A DNA stretch of 11,982 nt from VAZQ01 sp036406655 (lineage in GTDB: Bacteria; Pseudomonadota; Alphaproteobacteria; Rhizobiales; Xanthobacteraceae): assembly GCA_036406655.1 (NCBI GenBank), contig DASXAP010000305.1, forward strand, positions 1 to 11,982, in the 5' to 3' direction. The notes below the pieces were generated by a model that was not told the origin of the DNA, searched no databases, and saw nothing but the letters and a program-made list of their open reading frames with translations. The position numbers and the translations under genes are program-made. Numbering within the stretch: position 1 is the stretch's first letter; each line of letters begins with the position of its first letter. Positions 7,495-11,982 of the stretch are shown here, in pieces.

Positions 7495-8055
7495 ATGACA
7501 GGCGAAGACAGCATTGTTTCCGGCATGGCGGGTCGCTACGCGACTGCCGTGTTCGACCTCGCGCTCGAGCAGGACGCGATCGATGCCGTGCGCGCCGATC
7601 TCGACCGGTTCGACGCGCTCGTCCGCGAGAGCGCCGATCTCGCCCGCCTGGTTCGCAGCCCGGCCTTCAGCACCGACGAGCAATTGCGGGCGCTCACGCC
7701 GGTGCTGGCGCACGCGGGAATTTCCGGGACGGCCGAAAGCTTCCTCAAGCTGGTCGCCGCGAACCGACGCCTGTTCGCGGTGCGCGACATGATCAAGGGG
7801 TTCCGCAAGCTCGTCGCCCGACACCGCGGCGAGATCACGGCCGAGGTGACGCTCGCGGAAGCGCCCGGCGCAGCGCAGCTCGCGGCGATAACCGACGCGC
7901 TCAAGGCAGTGACCGGCAAGCACGTGCAGGTCGATCTCAGGATCGATCCCGCGATCCTCGGCGGTCTCGTGGTCAAGCTCGGCTCCCGGATGGTCGACAC
8001 CTCACTGCGGACCAGGCTGAACGGGATCAGGCAGGCGATGAAAGAGGCTTCTTGA
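7495..8055 (+). CDS. atpH: ATP synthase F1 subunit delta
   Basis: The OSCP/delta subunit sits on top of the alpha3beta3 head and ties it to the peripheral stalk. From the ATG at 7495 the protein is 186 aa, the usual length. The N-terminal helical domain begins MTGEDSIVSGMAGRYATAVF, close to the alphaproteobacterial form, and includes FLKLVAANRRLFAVRDMIKG, the delta signature region. The C-terminal part (HVQVDLRIDPAILGGLVVKL and GSRMVDTSLRTRLNGI) carries the conserved GG-x(4)-G pattern. An upstream GTG at 7456 would add 13 residues not typical of the family. The Shine-Dalgarno signal is weak. The stop codon overlaps the atpA start (TGATG), so translation is probably coupled. It is the first gene of the F1 operon; the F0 genes are not in this window, as is usual in alphaproteobacteria. 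Confidence 0.96.
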   Translation: MTGEDSIVSGMAGRYATAVFDLALEQDAIDAVRADLDRFDALVRESADLARLVRSPAFSTDEQLRALTPVLAHAGISGTAESFLKLVAANRRLFAVRDMIKGFRKLVARHRGEITAEVTLAEAPGAAQLAAITDALKAVTGKHVQVDLRIDPAILGGLVVKLGSRMVDTSLRTRLNGIRQAMKEAS

Positions 8056-9584
8056 TGGATATCCGCGCCGCTGAAATTTCCGCAATCCTGAAGGAGCAGA
8101 TCAGGAATTTCGGGCAGGAGGCCGAGGTCTCCGAGGTCGGCCAGGTGCTCTCGGTGGGCGACGGCATCGCCCGTGTCTACGGCCTCGACAACGTCGAGGC
8201 CGGCGAGATGGTGGAGTTCGAGGGCGGCGTGCGCGGCATGGCGCTCAACCTCGAGACCGACAACGTCGGCATCGTGCTCTTCGGCAACGACCGCGACATC
8301 AAGGAGGGCCAGACCGTCAAGCGCACGCGTGCCATCGTCGACGTGCCGGTCGGCAAGGGCCTGCTCGGGCGGGTGGTCGACGCCCTGGGCAATCCGCTGG
8401 ACGGGGAGGGACCGATCCAGGCGAGCGAGCGCCGCCGCGTCGATGTGAAAGCCCCCGGCATCATTCCGCGAAAGTCGGTGCACGAGCCGATGGCCACCGG
8501 TCTCAAGGCCATCGATGCGCTGATTCCGATCGGCCGCGGCCAGCGCGAGCTCATCATCGGCGACCGCCAGACCGGCAAGAGCGCCATCATCCTCGATACC
8601 ATCCTCAACCAGAAGCCGCTCAACGCCAGCAACGACGAGAAGATCAAGCTATACTGCGTCTATGTGGCGGTGGGGCAGAAGCGCTCGACGGTCGTCCAGT
8701 TCCGCAAGGTGCTGGAGGAGAACGGCGCCCTCGAATATTCGATCATCGTCGCCGCCACCGCCTCCGATCCCGCGCCGATGCAGTACCTGGCCCCGTTCGC
8801 CGGCTGCACCATGGGAGAATATTTCCGCGACAACGGCATGCACGCCGTCATCTTCTACGACGACCTGTCCAAGCAGGCGGTCGCCTATCGACAGATGTCG
8901 CTGCTGCTGCGGCGCCCGCCCGGCCGCGAGGCCTATCCGGGCGACGTCTTCTACCTGCATTCGCGGCTGCTCGAGCGCGCGGCCAAGATGAACGACGACA
9001 ACCGGGCGGGCTCGCTCACCGCGCTGCCGGTGATCGAGACCCAGGCCAACGACGTGTCGGCATATATCCCGACCAACGTGATCTCGATCACCGACGGCCA
9101 GATCTTCCTGGAGACCGACCTGTTCTACCAGGGCATTCGGCCGGCGGTGAATGTCGGCCTCTCGGTATCGCGGGTCGGATCGGCGGCGCAGACCAAGGCG
9201 ATGAAGAAGGTCGCCGGGCGGATCAAGGGCGAGCTCGCCCAATATCGGGAGATGGCGGCTTTCGCGCAGTTCGGCTCGGACCTCGACGCCACCACCCAGC
9301 GTCTGCTCAACCGCGGTGCGCGCCTCACCGAGCTGCTCAAGCAGCCGCAGTTCTCGCCGCTGAAGATGGAAGAGCAGGTGGTCCTGATCTATGCCGGGGT
9401 CAACGGCTATCTCGACCCGATAGCGGTCGACCGGGTGCGCGCGTTCGAGCAGGGGCTGCTGTCGCTGATGCGCAGCCGGCACCCCGGCATTCTCGAGTCG
9501 ATCCGCGACAGCCGGGACCTCGACGATGCCACCGCGGGCAAGCTCAAGGGGGCCGTCGACGAATATGCCAAGACTTTCGCCTAG
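8055..9584 (+). CDS. atpA: ATP synthase F1 subunit alpha
   Basis: Alternates with beta in the hexameric catalytic head and supplies the arginine finger to the catalytic sites. It is 509 aa, the standard length. The N-terminal beta-barrel contains VSEVGQVLSVGDGIARVYGL. Walker A is GDRQTGKS (169-176), the Walker B region VIFYDDLS has Asp270, and the arginine finger is Arg373 in SVSRVGSAAQ. The C-terminal helical domain ends DEYAKTFA. The start is fixed by the family N-terminus MDIRAAEISAILKEQI and by the TGATG overlap with atpH. An in-frame open stretch runs back to 7347, but that is the second frame of atpH and not part of the protein. The next gene, atpG, follows only after an unusually long 353-nt gap. 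Confidence 0.98.
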   Translation: MDIRAAEISAILKEQIRNFGQEAEVSEVGQVLSVGDGIARVYGLDNVEAGEMVEFEGGVRGMALNLETDNVGIVLFGNDRDIKEGQTVKRTRAIVDVPVGKGLLGRVVDALGNPLDGEGPIQASERRRVDVKAPGIIPRKSVHEPMATGLKAIDALIPIGRGQRELIIGDRQTGKSAIILDTILNQKPLNASNDEKIKLYCVYVAVGQKRSTVVQFRKVLEENGALEYSIIVAATASDPAPMQYLAPFAGCTMGEYFRDNGMHAVIFYDDLSKQAVAYRQMSLLLRRPPGREAYPGDVFYLHSRLLERAAKMNDDNRAGSLTALPVIETQANDVSAYIPTNVISITDGQIFLETDLFYQGIRPAVNVGLSVSRVGSAAQTKAMKKVAGRIKGELAQYREMAAFAQFGSDLDATTQRLLNRGARLTELLKQPQFSPLKMEEQVVLIYAGVNGYLDPIAVDRVRAFEQGLLSLMRSRHPGILESIRDSRDLDDATAGKLKGAVDEYAKTFA

Positions 9585-9610
9585 GCGGACGACCGGCGGC
9601 GGCGGGCGCG

Positions 9611-9640
9611 CCACATCATCCGCAGCCACATCATCCGTAG
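9611..9640. repeat. Tandem duplication of a 15-mer
   Basis: CCACATCATCCGCAG (9611-9625) is followed directly by CCACATCATCCGTAG (9626-9640), 14 of 15 bases identical. The second copy runs into the left edge of the double-hairpin repeat, so one copy may be a duplication formed when that element arrived. Confidence 0.8.
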
Positions 9641-9743
9641 GGTGGGTGGAGCCCGCGCAGCGGGCGATACCCATCAGGTTCGCAACAGCAGGGGGCGATG
9701 GGTATCGCGCGTGCCGAGCGCGCGCTCAACCCATCCTGCGCGG
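9636..9743. repeat. Double-hairpin palindromic repeat (REP/MITE-like)
   Basis: Two hairpins lie side by side. The first pairs GGTGGGT (9641-9647) with ACCCATC (9669-9675, one G-U pair) and GCCCGC (9651-9656) with GCGGGC (9660-9665) around GCA. The second pairs GATGGGT (9697-9703) with ACCCATC (9729-9735) perfectly, and GCGCG (9707-9711) with CGCGC. The outer edges, CCGTAGGGTGGGT and ACCCATCCTGCGCGG, are imperfect inverted repeats of each other. It has no coding capacity. Intergenic repeats with GTAGG(A/G)TGGGT edges are common in proteobacterial genomes as far as I recall. The exact boundaries are uncertain by a few bases. Confidence 0.75.
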
Positions 9744-9782
9744 GGCTCGGCTGAAGATCGGATGGCGGATCGGGTGCCGCGA

Positions 9783-9816
9783 GCTCGGGGGCGATCATCA
9801 CCGTGAGCCCTTTTTT
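9783..9816 (+). terminator. Terminator-like hairpin with T6 inside the atp operon
   Basis: GCTCG (9783-9787) plus GG (9789-9790) can pair with CC (9801-9802) plus TGAGC (9804-9808), with one internal mismatch and a 10-nt loop. Two C residues and TTTTTT (9811-9816) follow. A competing arm, GGGCTC (9743-9748), could pair with GAGCCC (9805-9810). If active it would reduce transcription of atpG and atpD relative to atpA. The stem is short, so the call is tentative. Confidence 0.3.
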
Positions 9817-9845
9817 CCGCTTGCACCGGTGCCGACAGTAGAGAG

Positions 9846-9854
9846 AAGGAGGAG
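9846..9854 (+). promoter_or_regulatory. Strong Shine-Dalgarno sequence far from atpG
   Basis: AAGGAGGAG is the best ribosome-binding sequence in the gap but ends 83 nt before the atpG ATG. It lies 15 nt before the ATG at 9870. The six bases after it (CGCGAC) would give normal spacing if the atpG ATG followed directly, which suggests that it once served atpG. Confidence 0.6.
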
Positions 9855-9869
9855 CGCGACAGACATTTC

Positions 9870-9935
9870 ATGACCGATGATCGAAGACGACGGATGCTTT
9901 TGTCCGTCCTCTGTCGTCTGTCTTCTGTCCTCTGA
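9870..9935 (+). other. Possible 21-codon leader reading frame before atpG
   Basis: An ATG at 9870 opens a 21-codon frame (MTDDRRRRMLLSVLC, then RLSSVL) ending in TGA at 9933-9935, 2 nt before the atpG start. The Shine-Dalgarno sequence AAGGAGGAG lies 15 nt upstream, a long but usable spacing. Its second half is encoded by the period-7 repeat, so the peptide itself is probably meaningless. Its value would be to bring ribosomes to the atpG start by coupling. Confidence 0.25.
9901..9935. repeat. Degenerate period-7 repeat (C-N-TCTGT)
   Basis: Heptads CCTCTGT (9908-9914), CGTCTGT, CTTCTGT and CCTCTGA (9929-9935) follow one another, preceded by a diverged TGTCCGT. On the opposite strand such repeats translate as Q-R-T-E-D-R-R-Q type strings, which I remember as common spurious ORFs in environmental proteobacteria. 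Upstream GAAGACGACGGA (9883-9894) can pair with parts of it, including TCCGTC (9903-9908). Confidence 0.7.
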
Positions 9936-9937
9936 AC

Positions 9938-10807
9938 ATGGCCAGCCTCAAGGACATGCGCGTGCGGATCGCCGCCACCAAGGCGACGCAGAAGATCACG
10001 CGAGCGATGCAGATGGTCGCGGCCTCGAAGCTGCGGCGCGCGCAGGCGGCCGCCGAGGCGGCGCGCCCCTATGCCGAGCGCATGAGCAAGGTACTCGGCA
10101 ATATCGCCGGCGCGGTCAGCGATCTCGGCTCGGCGCCGCGGCTCCTGGCCGGCACCGGCAGCGATCGCGTGCATCTGCTCCTCGTCTGCACCGCCGAGCG
10201 CGGGCTGTGCGGCCCGTTCAACTCGGCCATCGTGCGGCTCGCGCGCGAGCGCGCCAATGCGCTGCTGGGCGAGGGCAAGGAGATCAAGCTCTTCTGCGTC
10301 GGGCGCAAGGGCTACGAGCAGCTGCGGCGGCAGTTCGAGCGGCAGATCATCGAGCATGTCGAGCTGCGCGCGGTGCGGACGCTCGGCTTCGAGCATGCCG
10401 AAGCGATCGGCGACAAGCTCGTGCGGCTCTATGCCGAGGGAGCGTTCGACGTCTGCACCCTGTTCTTCTCCCGGTTCAAGTCGGTGATGGCGCAGATTCC
10501 CACCCCCCAGCAGATCATCCCGCCGGTGTTCGAGGCCGGCGCCGGGAACGGCTCCGCCTACGAGTACGAGCCCGACGAGGACGAGATCCTCGCCGAGCTC
10601 CTGCCGCGCAACATCTCGGTGCAGATCTTCCGGGCGCTGCTGGAGAATGCCGCTTCCTTCTACGGCGCGCAGATGACCGCCATGGACAACGCCACCCGCA
10701 ACGCCGGGGATATGATCCGCAAGCAGACCCTGACCTACAACCGCACCCGCCAGGCGATGATCACCAAGGAGCTGATCGAGATCATCTCCGGTGCCGAGGC
10801 GGTGTGA
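9938..10807 (+). CDS. atpG: ATP synthase F1 subunit gamma
   Basis: The gamma subunit is the central rotor shaft that passes through the alpha3beta3 head and couples proton flow to catalysis. It is 289 aa, the expected size. The N-terminal coiled-coil helix MASLKDMRVRIAATKATQKI is followed by TRAMQMVAASKLRRAQ, both family hallmarks. The central Rossmann-like domain includes LLVCTAERGLCGPFNSAIV. The C-terminal helix contains AMDNATRNAGDMI, then LTYNRTRQAMITKELIEIIS, the other strand of the coiled coil. The start at 9938 matches the family exactly, yet the bases before it (CTGTCCTCTGAAC) carry no Shine-Dalgarno sequence. They belong to the period-7 repeat. Translation may therefore depend on coupling to the short upstream frame or on leader folding. 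The protein itself looks intact. Confidence 0.97.
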   Translation: MASLKDMRVRIAATKATQKITRAMQMVAASKLRRAQAAAEAARPYAERMSKVLGNIAGAVSDLGSAPRLLAGTGSDRVHLLLVCTAERGLCGPFNSAIVRLARERANALLGEGKEIKLFCVGRKGYEQLRRQFERQIIEHVELRAVRTLGFEHAEAIGDKLVRLYAEGAFDVCTLFFSRFKSVMAQIPTPQQIIPPVFEAGAGNGSAYEYEPDEDEILAELLPRNISVQIFRALLENAASFYGAQMTAMDNATRNAGDMIRKQTLTYNRTRQAMITKELIEIISGAEAV

Positions 10808-10847
10808 GAACGACTCGCCTACGACTGAGCCGGAAAGGCCTTGGATC

Positions 10848-11024
10848 ATGGCTGAAGAAGTCTCAAACTTGATAATGGAGCAGCTTCAAATCCTCCGCCG
10901 AGGCCAGGAATCGCTTCTACGGGGACAGGACGAAATCCGCGCCGAGTTGACGGAGCTGAAGACCCGGATCACCGGCTTGGGTAGGGGCTTGATCGATCGA
11001 TCTTGGGCAAGCTTGCAGGAATAG
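10848..11024 (+). CDS. 58-aa coiled-coil-like protein of unknown function between atpG and atpD
   Basis: This short ORF has an ATG at 10848 preceded by GGAAAGG (10832-10838) at a good 9-nt distance. It encodes MAEEVSNLIMEQLQILRR, then a Gln/Glu/Arg-rich helix with an internal near-repeat (LRRGQ, LLRGQ) and LTELKTRITGL with leucine/isoleucine heptad spacing. It resembles, from memory, a group of roughly 80-90-aa alphaproteobacterial proteins of the pattern NL(I/L)(M/L)E-L-x-x-(I/L)R followed by a coiled coil, with no known function. This copy is shorter; its last 15 residues (LIDRSWASLQE at the end) do not continue the pattern. A frameshift near 10985 would read GLDRSILGKL instead, so it may be a decayed copy. 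It uses codons such as ATA, CTA and CGA that are rare in the neighbouring atp genes, which suggests a separate origin. It ends 7 nt before atpD. Functional expression is uncertain. Confidence 0.5.
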   Translation: MAEEVSNLIMEQLQILRRGQESLLRGQDEIRAELTELKTRITGLGRGLIDRSWASLQE

Positions 11025-11027
11025 GAG
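11023..11027 (+). promoter_or_regulatory. atpD Shine-Dalgarno sequence
   Basis: AGGAG ends 4 nt before the atpD ATG and overlaps the stop codon of the 58-aa ORF. It fixes the atpD start and, unlike atpG, shows a normal ribosome-binding site. Confidence 0.7.
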
Positions 11028-11031
11028 CACC

Positions 11032-11982
11032 ATGGCCAATCAAGTCGGACACATCACCCAGGTCATCGGCGCCGTCGTCGACGTGCAGTTCGACGGGCAT
11101 CTGCCGGCGATCCTCAATGCGCTGGAGACCCGCAACCAGGGCAATCGCCTGGTGCTCGAGGTCGCCCAGCATCTGGGCGAATCGACCGTGCGGACCGTGG
11201 CCATGGACACCAGCGAGGGCCTGGTGCGCGGCCAGGAGGTCACCGATACCGGCCTTCCGATCGCCGTGCCGGTCGGCGACGGCACGCTCGGGCGGATCAT
11301 CAACGTCGTCGGCGATCCGGTCGACGAGGCGGGGCCGGTCCCGCACACCGAGACCCGGCCGATCCATCAGGACGCCCCGGCCTATACCGATCAGTCGACG
11401 GAAGCCGAGATCCTCATCACCGGGATCAAGGTCGTGGACCTCCTGGCGCCTTACGCCAAGGGCGGCAAGATCGGGCTGTTCGGCGGCGCCGGCGTGGGCA
11501 AGACCGTGATCATCATGGAGCTCATCAACAACGTGGCGAAGGCGCACGGCGGCTATTCGGTGTTCGCCGGGGTGGGGGAGCGCACGCGCGAGGGCAACGA
11601 TCTCTACCACGAGATGATCGAGTCGGGCGTGAACAAGGACCCGAAGAAGCACAACGGATCGGCGGCGGGCTCGAAATGCGCGCTGGTCTACGGGCAGATG
11701 AACGAGCCGCCCGGCGCGCGGGCCCGCGTCGGCCTCTCCGGGCTCACCGTCGCCGAGTATTTCCGCGACCAGGGGCAGGACGTGCTGTTCTTCGTCGACA
11801 ATATCTTCCGCTTCACCCAGGCCGGCTCGGAAGTGTCGGCGCTGCTCGGGCGGATTCCTTCGGCGGTCGGCTACCAGCCGACGCTCGCCACCGACATGGG
11901 CGCATTGCAGGAGCGCATCACCACCACGACCAAGGGCTCGGTGACCTCGGTGCAGGCGATCTACGTGCCGGCCGACGATCTC
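11032..11982 (+). CDS. atpD: ATP synthase F1 subunit beta, N-terminal 317 residues (3' end outside the window)
   Basis: Catalytic subunit of F1-ATPase, which makes ATP from ADP and phosphate at the alpha/beta interfaces. The frame is open to the window edge, giving 317 of roughly 475 residues. The N-terminal barrel begins MANQVGHITQVIGAVVDVQF. Walker A is GGAGVGKT (151-158), the catalytic glutamate is Glu183 in GERTREGND, and the Walker B region VLFFVDN has Asp256. ALLGRIPSAVGYQPTLA (270-286) is the conserved segment that follows. The stretch GVNKDPKKHNGSAAGSK (199-215) is longer than in E. coli and resembles what I remember of Bradyrhizobium-like beta subunits, so it is a lineage trait. The DELSEED region and C-terminus lie beyond the window. 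It is preceded by the 58-aa ORF rather than directly by atpG. Confidence 0.98.
   Translation, partial: MANQVGHITQVIGAVVDVQFDGHLPAILNALETRNQGNRLVLEVAQHLGESTVRTVAMDTSEGLVRGQEVTDTGLPIAVPVGDGTLGRIINVVGDPVDEAGPVPHTETRPIHQDAPAYTDQSTEAEILITGIKVVDLLAPYAKGGKIGLFGGAGVGKTVIIMELINNVAKAHGGYSVFAGVGERTREGNDLYHEMIESGVNKDPKKHNGSAAGSKCALVYGQMNEPPGARARVGLSGLTVAEYFRDQGQDVLFFVDNIFRFTQAGSEVSALLGRIPSAVGYQPTLATDMGALQERITTTTKGSVTSVQAIYVPADDL

Larger units (their letters stand above)
9585..9937 (+). other. Repeat-rich 353-nt spacer between atpA and atpG
   Basis: No gene of normal size lies here. In order it holds a tandem 15-mer (9611-9640), a double-hairpin palindromic repeat (9636-9743), a possible terminator ending in six T (9783-9816), the palindrome GCACCGGTGC (9823-9832), a strong Shine-Dalgarno sequence (9846-9854), a 21-codon frame (9870-9935) and a period-7 repeat (about 9901-9935) reaching the atpG start. 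In related operons, as I remember them, this gap is usually well under 100 nt, so most of it looks like acquired repeat DNA. Confidence 0.85.

Noticed and set aside
7347..8054. A 236-codon in-frame extension upstream of atpA that would make a 745-aa protein
   Set aside because: It reads atpH in the wrong frame, is Arg/Gly-rich, and the family N-terminus of alpha starts exactly at the TGATG overlap at 8055.
9611..9935. The repeats between atpA and atpG as a CRISPR-like array
   Set aside because: The 15-mers are directly tandem without spacers, the palindromes differ from each other, and the heptads are too short; no cas gene is present.
9674..10849. A 391-codon minus-strand frame opposite atpG
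   Set aside because: It is antisense to atpG, and its end reads the period-7 repeat as Q-R-T-E-D-R-like residues, a known sort of spurious ORF.
11626..11676. An apparent insertion in the beta subunit (GVNKDPKKHNGSAAGSK) relative to E. coli
   Set aside because: As I recall, similar segments are normal in Bradyrhizobium-like alphaproteobacterial beta subunits, so it is a lineage trait.

Overview
The window is GC-rich, gene-dense chromosomal DNA that most resembles an alphaproteobacterium of the Hyphomicrobiales/Rhodospirillales type. Three things point there: the gene set (lpdA, xerC, priA, then an F1-ATPase operon in the order atpH-atpA-atpG-atpD), the delta subunit's N-terminus (an EDSIVSGMAGRYA type sequence), and the beta subunit's GVNKDPKKHNGSAAGSK segment. 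The placement is inferred from remembered sequences, not from a search.

Layout. Bases 1-970 (+) hold the 3' end of lpdA (E3 of 2-oxoacid dehydrogenase complexes) and, 3 nt later, a small unnamed membrane protein. Bases 983-2666 (-) hold a DUF4337 membrane protein and the tyrosine recombinase xerC. Divergent from xerC is priA (2837-5011, +), the replication-restart helicase. Convergent with priA are two inner-membrane transporters on the minus strand: a CynX/NimT-type MFS protein (5027-6238) and, upstream of it, an EamA/DMT-type exporter (6273-7259). Divergent from these is the F1 part of ATP synthase: atpH (7495-8055), atpA (8055-9584), atpG (9938-10807) and the 5' part of atpD (11032 to the window edge). 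The four F1 proteins assemble the stator-linked delta subunit, the alpha3beta3 catalytic head and the gamma rotor shaft.

The least ordinary part is the inside of the atp operon. atpH and atpA overlap by 1 nt, as expected. The atpA-atpG gap is 353 nt and holds a tandem 15-mer, a two-hairpin palindromic repeat, a possible terminator and a period-7 repeat that runs up to the atpG start codon. The best Shine-Dalgarno sequence (AAGGAGGAG, 9846-9854) lies 83 nt before the atpG ATG. Removing about 77 bp would put it 6 nt away, so a repeat insertion between ribosome-binding site and start codon is a simple explanation. A 21-codon reading frame now ends 2 nt before atpG. The atpG-atpD gap (224 nt) holds a 58-aa coiled-coil-like ORF that looks less GC-rich than the atp genes.

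I found no CRISPR array, tRNA, rRNA, transposase, phage module or defence system. The window is mostly housekeeping; its interest lies in the repeats and the small ORF inside the ATP synthase operon.
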